60,569 nt of DNA from Rhodococcus ruber NBRC 15591 (GTDB lineage Bacteria; Actinomycetota; Actinomycetes; Mycobacteriales; Mycobacteriaceae), in assembly GCF_001894945.1 (NCBI RefSeq), contig NZ_BCXE01000031.1, forward strand, positions 1 to 60,569, given 5' to 3'. This document shows, piece after piece, positions 24,333-33,078 of this stretch. A program made the position numbers and the translations under genes. Positions within the stretch are counted from its first letter, which is position 1. Each line of letters opens with the position of its first letter. Below the pieces are notes generated by a model, which worked only from the letters and a program-made list of their open reading frames with translations, was not told the origin of the DNA and did not search any database.

Positions 24333-25090
24333 CAGTTCACTTCGTGGGATCCGGGCCCGGTGCGGCCGACCTGCTGACGCTGCGGGCCGCGCGCCTGCTG
24401 AGCGAGGCGCCGGTGGTGCTCTACGCCGGCACCTATCTCGACGACGAGGTGCTCGCGCACTGCCGGGACGACGCGGAGCTCGTCGACACCCAGCGCCTGG
24501 ACCTGGACGAGATCACCGCGCACCTCGTCGACGCCCACCGCCGCGGCCTCGACGTCGTCCGCTTGTGTTCCGGTGACCCGTCGCTGTATTCGGCCCTGAC
24601 CGAGCAGACGCGCCGGCTCGATGCCGCGGCAGTGCCGTGGGACGTCACGCCCGGTGTGCCGGCCTACGCGGCCGCCGCGGCGACCCTCGGGGCGGAGCTG
24701 ACCGTGCCCGAGCTGGTGCAGACCGTCGTGCTGACCCGCACGCAGGCCCGCTCGACGACCATGCCCGACACCGAGGCCCTCGCCCGCGTCGCGGGCCTGC
24801 GCGCGAGCCTCGTGCTGCACCTGGCGATCACCCGCATCCGCGTCCTCGCCGAGGAGCTGAGCGTCGAGTACGGCGCCGACTGTCCGGCCGCGGTGGTGGC
24901 GTTCGCGTCCCGCCCGAACGAGCTGGTGCTGCGCGGCACGCTCGCCGACCTCGCCGACAAGGTCGAGGCGGCGGGACTGAAGCACACCGCGGTGATCGTC
25001 GTCGGCCGTGCCCTGGGCGTGCGGTCGGCGGACGTCGCGTGCTCGCACCTCTACGACCCGGCGCGGGACCGCAGCGGCTTCACACGGTGA
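24329..25090 (+). CDS. cobM: precorrin-4 C11-methyltransferase
   Basis: The 253-residue CobM methylates precorrin-4 at C11 to give precorrin-5. It has the tetrapyrrole methylase start VHFVGSGPGAADLLTLRA, then PVVLYAGTYLD, RLCSGDPSLYSAL, VTPGVPAYAAAAA and TVVLTRTQARST, in the order of the family. Its ATG overlaps the cobL stop. It is convergent with cobI-cobJ and they share a hairpin. Confidence 0.95.
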   Translation: MTVHFVGSGPGAADLLTLRAARLLSEAPVVLYAGTYLDDEVLAHCRDDAELVDTQRLDLDEITAHLVDAHRRGLDVVRLCSGDPSLYSALTEQTRRLDAAAVPWDVTPGVPAYAAAAATLGAELTVPELVQTVVLTRTQARSTTMPDTEALARVAGLRASLVLHLAITRIRVLAEELSVEYGADCPAAVVAFASRPNELVLRGTLADLADKVEAAGLKHTAVIVVGRALGVRSADVACSHLYDPARDRSGFTR

Positions 25091-25130
25091 ACCGGAATCC
25101 GCGCGCGCCGTGACGGGCGCGGATCCCGGT
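25091..25130. terminator. hairpin between convergent cobM and cobI-cobJ
   Basis: ACCGGAATCCGCGC (25091-25104) pairs with GCGCGGATCCCGGT (25117-25130) at 13 of 14 positions, with a 12-base loop. It occupies nearly the whole 55-base space between the convergent stops, so it could serve both directions. No U-run follows. Confidence 0.6.
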
Positions 25131-25145
25131 GTTCCGGGCGAATGT

Positions 25146-26669
25146 TCAGGGACGCACCGAGCGCGACGTCCACACCGCGCCGGTCGCGGTGACCGCGGTG
25201 CCGGACGAGCCCACGAGGATCAGGCACTTCATGTCGATCGCGTCCGGGTCGAGCTTCTCGAGGGTGGTCACCTCGAGCGACTCGCCGGGGCGGCCGACGT
25301 CGCGACCGACCACCACGACGGTGTCGGCGGGGCGGTGCCGCAGCAGCACGGCCCGCGCCTGCGCGACCTGCGTGGTCCGCGACCGCGACGCCGGGTTGTA
25401 GATGCCCAGCACCAGGTCGGCCTGTGCGACGGCGGTGAGCCGCTGCTCGATCACCTCCCACGGCTTGAGCCGGTCCGACAGGCTCATCACCGCGAAGTCG
25501 CCGCCGATCGGGGCGCCCGCCCGCGCGGCGACGGCCTGGACCGCCGACACGCCGGGCAGCACCCGCACCGGGATCTCCGCGAACCGCGGATCCTGCGCGG
25601 CCTCGAACACCGCCGAGGCCATCCCGAACACTCCGGCGTCGCCACCCGAGACGACCGCCACCCGTTCGCCGGACAGGGCCAGCTCGAGCGCGACGCGGGC
25701 GCGGTCCACCTCGACGGTGTTGCCGGACGCGTGCCGTCGCTGCCCCGGCCGGACCGGCACCCGGTCGACGTAGGGCCCGTACCCGACGACGTGGTCGGCG
25801 GCCGCCAGCGCGGCGGCGGCCTCGGGGGTGAGCCACTTCTCGTCGGCGGGGCCGAGACCGACGACGAGCAGCTCACGGGCAGCGACCGCGTCGGGAACCT
25901 CGGCGACGACGGGCCGGGACCGGTCGGTGATGTCCCGGTTGCGCGGCGCGCGGTCGCCGGGGGTGAGGATCACCGAGAAGTACGGCACCGCATCGGCGTC
26001 GACGTCGGCGACGGGGACGATGCGCTGCCCGCCCATCGACGCGCGCTCGACGTACACCGCGTCGTCGAGCCGGCCCGCCTGGGCGAGCGCGGCGCGGACC
26101 GCGGGGAAGGTGCGGCCCAGCTTCATGATCGCGGCGCCGTCGGTGTCGGCGAGACGGCGCGCCAGTTCCGGCTCGGGCAGCGTGCCGGGCAGCACGGTGA
26201 GCACGTCGGTGCGCCGCACCAGCGGTTCCGCCGCGGCGGCCGCGGCCGCGGACACCGACGTCACGCCCGGAACCACCTCGGTCGCATAGCGGTTCGCGAG
26301 CCGGTCGTGCAGGTACATGTAGGAGCCGTAGAACAGCGGGTCGCCCTCGCACAGCACGACGACGGTGCGGCCGGCGTCGAGGTGCGCGGCCAGGCGCGCC
26401 GCGCACTCGTCGTAGAAGTCGGCGATGGCCCCGTCGTAGCCGCCGGGATGGTCGGTGGTGCCGGTGGTGACCGGGTAGACCAGCGCCTCCTCGAGCACCC
26501 CCTCCCGGATCAGCCCGGCCGCGATACCCCTCGCGATGGACCGGCCGTGGGTGCCCGAGTGGTAGGCGATCACGTCGGCCTGCGCGATCAGCCGGGCCGC
26601 CTTGCGGGTGATCAGCTCGGGATCACCGGGGCCGAGGCCCACGCCGTAGAACCGTCCGGTGTCGTTCAC
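25146..26669 (-). CDS. cobIJ: fused precorrin-2 C20-methyltransferase / precorrin-3B C17-methyltransferase
   Basis: The 507-residue protein contains two tetrapyrrole methylases. The first (1-250) is CobI: FYGVGLGPGDPELITRKAARL, YHSGTHGRSIARGIA, LCEGDPLFYGSYMYL, VVPGVTSVSAAAAA. The second (255-507) is CobJ: LLVVGLGPADEKWLTPEAAAAL, VVGYGPYVDRVP, VSGGDAGVFGMASAV, VLPGVSAVQAVAARAGAPIGGDFAVMSLSD and GIYNPASRSR. The same fusion occurs in M. tuberculosis Rv2066. It methylates C20 of precorrin-2 and C17 with ring contraction of precorrin-3B. GTG start overlaps the cobH stop. Confidence 0.95.
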   Translation of the reverse strand: MNDTGRFYGVGLGPGDPELITRKAARLIAQADVIAYHSGTHGRSIARGIAAGLIREGVLEEALVYPVTTGTTDHPGGYDGAIADFYDECAARLAAHLDAGRTVVVLCEGDPLFYGSYMYLHDRLANRYATEVVPGVTSVSAAAAAAAEPLVRRTDVLTVLPGTLPEPELARRLADTDGAAIMKLGRTFPAVRAALAQAGRLDDAVYVERASMGGQRIVPVADVDADAVPYFSVILTPGDRAPRNRDITDRSRPVVAEVPDAVAARELLVVGLGPADEKWLTPEAAAALAAADHVVGYGPYVDRVPVRPGQRRHASGNTVEVDRARVALELALSGERVAVVSGGDAGVFGMASAVFEAAQDPRFAEIPVRVLPGVSAVQAVAARAGAPIGGDFAVMSLSDRLKPWEVIEQRLTAVAQADLVLGIYNPASRSRTTQVAQARAVLLRHRPADTVVVVGRDVGRPGESLEVTTLEKLDPDAIDMKCLILVGSSGTAVTATGAVWTSRSVRP

Positions 26670-27316
26670 TCCGCCTCCTGGGCCAGGGCATTGATCGCGG
26701 ACGACGCCATCGCCGAGCCGCCGCGCCGTCCCCGTACCACCAGGTAGGGCAGCTGCAGCGGATGCGCGGCGAGCGCCTCCTTGGATTCGGCGGCGCCGAT
26801 GAACCCGACCGGCACCCCGACGATCGCGGCGGGCCGGGGGCCGCCGGCGTCGATGAGCTCGAGCAGGTGGAACAGCGCGGTGGGTGCGTTGCCGATCGCG
26901 ACGACGGCGCCGTCGAGGCGGTCCTCCCACAGCGACACCGCCGCGGCCGAGCGGGTGGTGCCCCACGCCGCCGCGAGCTCGGGTACCCGCGGGTCCCGCA
27001 GGAAGCACAGCACCTCGTTGTCCGCCGGCAGCCGGGTGCGGGTCACCCCGGACGCGACCATGTGCGCGTCGGTGAGGATCGGCGCGCCGGAACGCAGCGC
27101 CGTGCGCGCCGCGGACACCAGGCCCGGGTGGATCGCGAGGTCGCGGGTCAGGTCGGTCTGCCCGCAGGCGTGCACCATGCGCACCGCGACCTTCTCGGCG
27201 TCGGCCGGAATCGCGGACAGGTCGGTTTCGGCGCGGATCGTCGCGAACGACCGGACGTAGATGTCGGCGCCGTCGGTGACGTAGTCGTAGCGCCGGGGTG
27301 GGGGGGACAGGGTCAT
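26666..27316 (-). CDS. cobH: precorrin-8X methylmutase
   Basis: The 216-residue CobH moves the methyl group from C11 to C12, forming hydrogenobyrinic acid. Motifs are GADIYVRSFATIRAE, VRMVHACGQTDL (catalytic His), GAPILTDAHMVASGVTRTRLPADNEVLCFL, AIGNAPTALFHLLELI and GVPVGFIGAAESKEAL. The ATG at 27316 is chosen because it overlaps the cobG stop (ATGA); an upstream in-frame ATG would lie inside cobG. Confidence 0.96.
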   Translation of the reverse strand: MTLSPPPRRYDYVTDGADIYVRSFATIRAETDLSAIPADAEKVAVRMVHACGQTDLTRDLAIHPGLVSAARTALRSGAPILTDAHMVASGVTRTRLPADNEVLCFLRDPRVPELAAAWGTTRSAAAVSLWEDRLDGAVVAIGNAPTALFHLLELIDAGGPRPAAIVGVPVGFIGAAESKEALAAHPLQLPYLVVRGRRGGSAMASSAINALAQEAE

Positions 27317-28413
27317 GCCGGGTTCCTCGCGAGCAGGAGCGTGTGGGGGAAATTCGGTGCGCCGCAGGATCGTTCGCATCCCACGACGTGCAGGTGGCCG
27401 GGTGGCGGCGCATCGGCGACGACGCGCCGGGCCGTGGCACGGGTGTCGCCCCCGGCGAGGCTACACCGCGGCGCGCCGGTGCATGCGGTGGTGCGGGTCC
27501 ACGGCGACGCGCCGTCGAGGACGAACCCGGCGTCGCGCAGCGGCTGCGGATCGTGCTCGCCGGGCAGGACCAGGCCGCGCCACGGGGTGACGATCACGTC
27601 CGGCACGGGCAGCGCCGCCACCATCGCGGGCGAGAGGATGCCCAGCGGGACCAGGACCGAGACGGCTCCGGGCAGGGGGCCGTACGGCGCGGTGTACCGG
27701 GTGGGCGGCGGCAGCGGCGCACCACCGCCGAGTTCGGCGCCGGCCTCGGGCAGTCGGTGCACGTGCCAGCTGGTGCCGCGGATCGCCGCGAACCGTTGCG
27801 CCAGGTCGACCAGGGTCCCGACGGCCCGCTCGGCCGGCACCACCGGGCCGGAGCGCCGGCCGATCGTGACGCGGAACAGTCCGGGTTCGACGGCCACCGC
27901 GGCGAGGTCGCAGCGCAGGGTGGTGACGTCGCCGCGGCCGTCGTCGAGCCCGAAGAGGAAACGCCCCGGCAGCTGCGCCAGGGCGGGCTCGGCGCACAGG
28001 GCGGCGTCGAGCGCGCCGATCAGCGGGCGGATGTCGGCGCGGCCGCCGGTGATCCCGGACAGCGGCGAGGCGACGACGTTGCGGACCCGTTCGTGCGCCG
28101 GCGCCGGCAGGAACCCGGCCGCCGTCACCGCCTCGACCAGGCCGGCGGGCACCCCGCCGCACTCGTCCAACGCGACGCCCCTGATCTGCAGGTTTCCGCG
28201 TGAGGTGAGGTGCACGTCGCCGTCCGCGAAGGCGACCGACGCCTCCGACAGCGCCTGCAGGCCGCCGTCCGGGAGCCGGCCGCCGGGCGCGCGCAGCCGC
28301 ACCAGCGCGCCGTCGGCGGCGAGGTGGGGGCGCAGCAGACCGGGGCACCGATCCTGGGTGAGCGCAGCGACGGGGGATGCCGCCTGGGCCGGCGCCGGGG
28401 GAAGGTCGACCAT
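27313..28413 (-). CDS. cobG: precorrin-3B synthase (CobG)
   Basis: The 366-residue CobG is a sulfite/nitrite-reductase-like protein with an Fe-S cluster that hydroxylates precorrin-3A using oxygen; its presence marks the aerobic pathway. Features are DGDVHLTSRGNLQIRGV, RNVVASPLSGI, GRFLFGLDDGRGDV and the cluster-binding cysteines in ACTGAPRCSLAGG (C-x5-C) and VGCERSCGAPNFPH (C-x3-C). The ATG at 28413 is at the edge of the space shared with cobN and has no riboswitch of its own. It leads cobH and cobI-cobJ. Confidence 0.92.
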   Translation of the reverse strand: MVDLPPAPAQAASPVAALTQDRCPGLLRPHLAADGALVRLRAPGGRLPDGGLQALSEASVAFADGDVHLTSRGNLQIRGVALDECGGVPAGLVEAVTAAGFLPAPAHERVRNVVASPLSGITGGRADIRPLIGALDAALCAEPALAQLPGRFLFGLDDGRGDVTTLRCDLAAVAVEPGLFRVTIGRRSGPVVPAERAVGTLVDLAQRFAAIRGTSWHVHRLPEAGAELGGGAPLPPPTRYTAPYGPLPGAVSVLVPLGILSPAMVAALPVPDVIVTPWRGLVLPGEHDPQPLRDAGFVLDGASPWTRTTACTGAPRCSLAGGDTRATARRVVADAPPPGHLHVVGCERSCGAPNFPHTLLLARNPA

Positions 28414-28436
28414 GGGGGCACATGGTTGCACACGTG

Positions 28437-28617
28437 CGCTAAGCTCCACCTGCCGTGGTGCTCGGGAAGCCGGTGTGAGACCGGCGCGGCCCTCGCCACT
28501 GTGAGCGGGTAGTTGCTCGCCCTCGTCCGAACCGGTCCGCCGGTCCGGAGACCACTGGACGCACGTCCGGGAAGGTCGGCGCAGCAGCGACGATCCGTCA
28601 GCCAGGAGACCGGCCAC
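28437..28617 (+). promoter_or_regulatory. cobalamin riboswitch upstream of cobN
   Basis: The leader contains GGTGCTCGGGAAGCCGGTGT, then GCGGCCCTCGCCACTGTGAG, and closes with CGTCAGCCAGGAGACC, the most conserved blocks of the class. It is followed by a short leader ORF and then cobN. Placement predicts repression of cobN-cobF by adenosylcobalamin. Confidence 0.93.
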
Positions 28618-28652
28618 GGCACGGGAAGTCCACGAGGGTTTGGAGACTGAAC

Positions 28653-28703
28653 ATGACCGAATTCGTGCTGCGCGGAATCGAACTGCGCAGGACCCGGCCG
28701 TGA
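28653..28703 (+). CDS. 16-residue leader peptide coupled to cobN
   Basis: ATG at 28653 opens a frame coding MTEFVLRGIELRRTRP and stopping at TGA 28701-28703, which overlaps the GTG start of cobN (GTGA). GGAG lies about ten bases upstream of the ATG, a better ribosome site than anything before cobN itself. The simplest reading is that ribosomes enter here and couple to cobN, so the riboswitch can control access to this site. It is too short for homology, and no special codon run is seen. Confidence 0.5.
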   Translation: MTEFVLRGIELRRTRP

Positions 28704-31700
28704 CGCGGCTCGCGCTGCTGTCCACGTCCGACACCGACCTGCTGTCGGCGCTGAGCTCCGACGCCGAATACGCGCTGGGCAATCCGTCGCGCCTCGACGT
28801 CGGCAGCGAGCTGCCGCGCCTGCTCGACGGCGCCGACCTGGTGATCGTCCGCATCCTCGGGTCGGTGCGGTCCTGGCAGAACGGCATCGACGCGGTCCTG
28901 GCGCACGGCGCACCCGTCGTCGTGCTCGGCGGTGAGCAGCTGCCCGACGCCGAGCTGATGAGCCACTCCACCGTCCCCGTCGGCATCGCCACCGAGGCCC
29001 ACGCCTACCTGGCGCAGGGCGGACCGGCCAACCTGGCCCAGCTGCACGCCTTCCTGTCCGACACCGTCCTGCTCACCGGCGAGGGCTTCGATCCGCCGGC
29101 CGCGCTGCCCGAGTGGGGCAGCCACGCGCCCGCCGCGGCCGATCCCGACCTGCCGAGGGTGGGCATCCTGTACTACCGCGCCCACGAGACCAGCGGAAAC
29201 ACCCGCTTCGTCCGCGATCTCGCGCAGGCGGTCGACGCCACCGGCCGCGCCGTGGCCGTGCCGATCTTCTGCTCCACCCTGCGCGGGGCCCCCGCGGACC
29301 TGCTCGCCGAACTCGGCACCCTCGACGCCCTGATCGTCACGGTCCTGGCCGCCGGCGGTACCCGCCCGGCCACCGTCTCCGCCGGCGGCGACGACGATGC
29401 CTGGGACGTCGCAGCGCTTGCCGCGCTCGACGTTCCGATCCTGCAGGCGTTGTGCCTGACCTGGGGACGCGACGCGTGGGCCGAATCCGACGAGGGCGTC
29501 TCCCCGCTCGATTCCGCGACGCAGATCGCCGTCCCCGAATTCGACGGCCGCATCATCACGGTGCCGTTCTCGTTCAAGGAATTCGGCGCCGACGGCCTGC
29601 CGCGCTACGTCACCGACCCCGAACGGTGCCGTCGCGTCGCCGGTATCGCCGTCGCGCACGCCCGTCTGCGGCGCATCCCACCCGCACGGCGGCGCCTGGC
29701 GATCATGCTCTCGGCGTATCCGACGAAACACTCCCGCGTCGGCAACGCCGTCGGCCTGGACACGCCCGTCTCCGCGATCCGGCTGCTGCGCGCGCTGCGC
29801 GAGCACGGCTACGACCTCGGCGACGGCTTTCCCGGCCTCGACACCGACGACGACGCCGAGGCGGGCAACGCGCTGATCCACGCCCTGATCGCCGCGGGTG
29901 GCCAGGACGAGGAGTGGCTCAGCGCCGAGCAGATGGCGGGCAACCCGGTGCGGGTGAGCGCGGCGCGCTACCGCGAGTGGACGGCGGACCTGCCGTCCGA
30001 GCTGACCGGCGCGATGACCGAGGCGTGGGGCGAGGCCCCGGGCGAACTGTTCGTCGACCGCAGCGCCGACCCGAACGGCGAGATCGTGCTCGCCACCCTG
30101 CAGGCCGGCAACGTGGTGCTGATGATCCAGCCGCCCCGCGGGTTCGGCGAGAACCCGGTGGCGATCTACCACGATCCGGACATGGCGCCGTCGCACCACT
30201 ACCTCGCGGCGTACCGGTGGGTGGAGAACGGCTTCGGCGCCGACGCCGTCGTCCACCTGGGCAAGCACGGCTCGATGGAATGGCTGCCCGGCAAGAACGC
30301 CGGGCTGTCGGCGGCCTGCGCGACCGACGCCGCCGTCGGCAACCTCCCGCTGATCTACCCGTTCCTGGTCAACGATCCGGGGGAGGGCGCCCAGGCGAAA
30401 CGCCGCGCCCACGCGACCATCGTCGACCACCTGATCCCGCCGATGGCGCGGGCCGAGTCGTACGGCGACATCGCCCGGCTCGAGCAGCTGCTCGACGAGT
30501 ACTCCAACATCGCCTCGATGGACCCGGCCAAGCTGCCCGCGATCCGCGCCCAGATCTGGACGCTGATCCAGGCCGCGAAGCTCGACCACGACCTTGGTCT
30601 CCACGACCGCCCGCACGACGCCGAATTCGACGACTTCCTGCTGCACGTCGACGGCTGGCTGTGCGAGGTCAAGGACGCGCAGATCCGCGACGGTCTGCAT
30701 GTGCTCGGCACCGCGCCCGTCGGGGAGGCCCGCGTGAACCTGGTGCTGTCGGTGCTGCGGGCTGCGCAGGTGTGGGGCGGCAGGGCGCACGCGGTGCCCG
30801 GGCTGCGCACCGCGCTCGGGCTGAAGCCGGATGCGCCGCTCGCCGAGACCGACGCGGTCGAGTCCCAGGCCCGGGCCCTGGTGCAGGGCATGGAGGACGC
30901 CGGCTGGCGGGTCGAGCGCGCCGGCACCGTCGTCGAACAGGTTCTGGGACAGCAGGATCCGGAGGTCGAGCGGGTGCTCGCCTTCGCCGCCGAGCAGGTC
31001 GTGCCGCGCCTGGCCCGCACCACCGACGAACTCGACGCGGTGCTGCACGCCCTCGACGGCGGCTACGTCCCCGCCGGTCCGTCCGGGTCGCCGCTGCGCG
31101 GCCTGGTCAACGTGCTGCCCACCGGCCGCAACTTCTACACCGTCGACCCGAAGGCGGTGCCGAGCCGGCTCGCCTACGACACCGGCGTGGCCCTGGCGAA
31201 CAACCTGCTCGACCGGTACCGCGCGGACACCGGCGACTACCCGCCGTCGGTGGGCCTGTCGGTGTGGGGCACCTCCGCGATGCGCACCTCCGGCGACGAC
31301 ATCGCCGAGGTGCTCGCCCTGATCGGCGTGCGCCCCGAATGGGACGCCGAGTCCCGGCGGGTGCGCGAACTGACCGTGATCCCCCTCGACGAACTCGGCC
31401 GGCCCCGCATCGACGTCACCGTCCGCATCTCCGGGTTCTTCCGCGACGCCTTCCCGCACGTCGTCGCGATGCTCGACGACGCGATCCGCACCGTCGCCGC
31501 CCTCGACGAGCCCGACGACCTGAACTTCGTGCGCGCGCACGCCCGCCGCGACGAGGCCGAGCACGGCGACCCCGAGCGCGCGGTCCGGCGCATCTTCGGT
31601 TCCCGGCCCGGCTCCTACGGCGCCGGCATCCTGCCGCTCATCGACTCCGGGAACTGGCGCAGCGACGCCGATCTCGCCGAGGTGTACACCGCGTGGGGTG

Positions 31701-32308
31701 GCTTCGCGTACGGGCGGCACCTGCACGGTGTCGCGGCCGCGGACGACATGCGCGCCAACTACCGGCGGATCGCGGTGGCGGCGAAGAACACCGACACCCG
31801 TGAGCACGACATCGCCGACTCGGACGACTACTTCCAGTACCACGGCGGCATGGTCGCCACCGTCCGCGCGCTCACCGGCGCGGACCCGAAGGCGTACATC
31901 GGCGACTCGACCACCCCCGACCAGGTCCGCACCCGCTCGCTGGCGGAGGAGACCGCCCGCGTGTTCCGGGCCCGGGTGGTCAATCCGCGCTGGCTCGCCG
32001 CGATGCGCCGGCACGGCTACAAGGGAGCGTTCGAGCTGGCCGCGACCGTCGACTACCTGTTCGGCTACGACGCCACCGCCGGCGTCGTCGCGGACTGGAT
32101 GTACGAAACCCTCGCCCGCACCTATGCGCTCGACCCGGAGAACCAGCAGTTCCTGCGCGAGGCCAACCCGTGGGCGCTGCGCGGCATCGTCGAACGGCTC
32201 TCCGAGGCCGCCGACCGCGGGCTGTGGGCCGAGCCGGATCCGGCGACGCTCGCGGAACTGCAGCAGGCCTACCTCGACGTGGAGGGCGACCTCGAGGACC
32301 GCGGATGA
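28700..32308 (+). CDS. cobN: cobaltochelatase large subunit CobN
   Basis: The 1202-residue CobN binds hydrogenobyrinic acid a,c-diamide and, with ATPase partners, inserts cobalt. Recognisable blocks are YYRAHETSGNTRFVRDL, LQALCLTWGRDAW, MLSAYPTKHSRVGNAVGLDTP, VVHLGKHGSMEWLPGKNAGLS, NDPGEGAQAKRRAHATIVDHLIPPM, NVLPTGRNFYTVDPKAVPS, SVWGTSAMRTSGDDIAEVLALIG and VTVRISGFFRDAFPHVVAMLDDA. Length is usual for the family. The GTG at 28700 overlaps the leader peptide stop; an upstream ATG at 28640 is an alternative but would include leader sequence. The chelatase ATPase partner is encoded at 20911-22863. Confidence 0.96.
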   Translation: MTRLALLSTSDTDLLSALSSDAEYALGNPSRLDVGSELPRLLDGADLVIVRILGSVRSWQNGIDAVLAHGAPVVVLGGEQLPDAELMSHSTVPVGIATEAHAYLAQGGPANLAQLHAFLSDTVLLTGEGFDPPAALPEWGSHAPAAADPDLPRVGILYYRAHETSGNTRFVRDLAQAVDATGRAVAVPIFCSTLRGAPADLLAELGTLDALIVTVLAAGGTRPATVSAGGDDDAWDVAALAALDVPILQALCLTWGRDAWAESDEGVSPLDSATQIAVPEFDGRIITVPFSFKEFGADGLPRYVTDPERCRRVAGIAVAHARLRRIPPARRRLAIMLSAYPTKHSRVGNAVGLDTPVSAIRLLRALREHGYDLGDGFPGLDTDDDAEAGNALIHALIAAGGQDEEWLSAEQMAGNPVRVSAARYREWTADLPSELTGAMTEAWGEAPGELFVDRSADPNGEIVLATLQAGNVVLMIQPPRGFGENPVAIYHDPDMAPSHHYLAAYRWVENGFGADAVVHLGKHGSMEWLPGKNAGLSAACATDAAVGNLPLIYPFLVNDPGEGAQAKRRAHATIVDHLIPPMARAESYGDIARLEQLLDEYSNIASMDPAKLPAIRAQIWTLIQAAKLDHDLGLHDRPHDAEFDDFLLHVDGWLCEVKDAQIRDGLHVLGTAPVGEARVNLVLSVLRAAQVWGGRAHAVPGLRTALGLKPDAPLAETDAVESQARALVQGMEDAGWRVERAGTVVEQVLGQQDPEVERVLAFAAEQVVPRLARTTDELDAVLHALDGGYVPAGPSGSPLRGLVNVLPTGRNFYTVDPKAVPSRLAYDTGVALANNLLDRYRADTGDYPPSVGLSVWGTSAMRTSGDDIAEVLALIGVRPEWDAESRRVRELTVIPLDELGRPRIDVTVRISGFFRDAFPHVVAMLDDAIRTVAALDEPDDLNFVRAHARRDEAEHGDPERAVRRIFGSRPGSYGAGILPLIDSGNWRSDADLAEVYTAWGGFAYGRHLHGVAAADDMRANYRRIAVAAKNTDTREHDIADSDDYFQYHGGMVATVRALTGADPKAYIGDSTTPDQVRTRSLAEETARVFRARVVNPRWLAAMRRHGYKGAFELAATVDYLFGYDATAGVVADWMYETLARTYALDPENQQFLREANPWALRGIVERLSEAADRGLWAEPDPATLAELQQAYLDVEGDLEDRG

Positions 32309-33078
32309 GAAGACGGCTGCGGCTGATCGGGATCGGGCCGGGTGGTCCCGACGACCTCACCGTGGCCGCGGTCCGGGCGCTGAACGAGGTGGACGTGTTC
32401 CTCGTCGCCGACAAGCAGCGCGGCGTCGACGATCTCGTCGCCGTGCGGGAGGAGATCTGCCGCCGGCACGTCACCGGCGACTACCGGGTGATCACGGTGC
32501 CGGACCCGCCGCGCGACCGCGCCCCGTCCGCCTACGGCGCCGAGGTGCGGGACTGGCACGCGGCCCGCGCCGCCGTCTACGAGTCGGTGCTGCGCGAGCA
32601 GGTCGCGCCGGACGAGACCGCCGGATTCCTGGTGTGGGGCGATCCGAGCCTGTACGACAGCACCATTCGCGTCGTCGAACGCATCCGCGACCGGGGCGTG
32701 CTCGACGTCGACTACGACGTGGTCCCGGGGGTGAGCGCCGTGTCGCTGCTCGCGGCGCGGCACCGGTTGGTGCTCAACCGGATCGGCGGCCCGATCACGA
32801 TCACGACGGGCCGGTGTCTTGCGCACGAGGTCGCCGCCGGGGGCGACAACCTCGTCGTGATGCTCGACGGCGCGCTCGAATGCGCCCGGCTCGACGGCGA
32901 CTGGCACATCTGGTGGGGCGCCGACCTCGGCACGTCCGACGAGGAACTCGTCGCCGGCCCGCTGCACCGGGTGCTGCCGGAGATCGAGCGGGCCCGCGCC
33001 CGCGCGAAGGCGGCGCGCGGCTGGGTGATGGACACCTACCTGCTACGTCGCGCGGACGGCGTCGGCGCCGGCTCCTGA
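32305..33078 (+). CDS. cobF: precorrin-6A synthase (deacetylating)
   Basis: The 257-residue CobF methylates C1 of precorrin-5 and releases acetate, giving precorrin-6A in the aerobic pathway. It has the methylase start LIGIGPGGPDDLTVAAVRAL, DVFLVADKQRG, FLVWGDPSLYDSTIRV and VVPGVSAVSLLAARH. M. tuberculosis lacks cobF, so an intact copy matters for autonomy. It overlaps cobN by ATGA and its 3' end overlaps the convergent next gene by 36 bases. Confidence 0.94.
   Translation: MRRRLRLIGIGPGGPDDLTVAAVRALNEVDVFLVADKQRGVDDLVAVREEICRRHVTGDYRVITVPDPPRDRAPSAYGAEVRDWHAARAAVYESVLREQVAPDETAGFLVWGDPSLYDSTIRVVERIRDRGVLDVDYDVVPGVSAVSLLAARHRLVLNRIGGPITITTGRCLAHEVAAGGDNLVVMLDGALECARLDGDWHIWWGADLGTSDEELVAGPLHRVLPEIERARARAKAARGWVMDTYLLRRADGVGAGS

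Noticed and set aside
28598-32014. A 1138-codon open frame antisense to cobN
   Set aside because: It mirrors cobN codons in GC-rich DNA, has a composition of V/R/G/A repeats with no recognisable domain, and cobN has strong motifs in the other strand.
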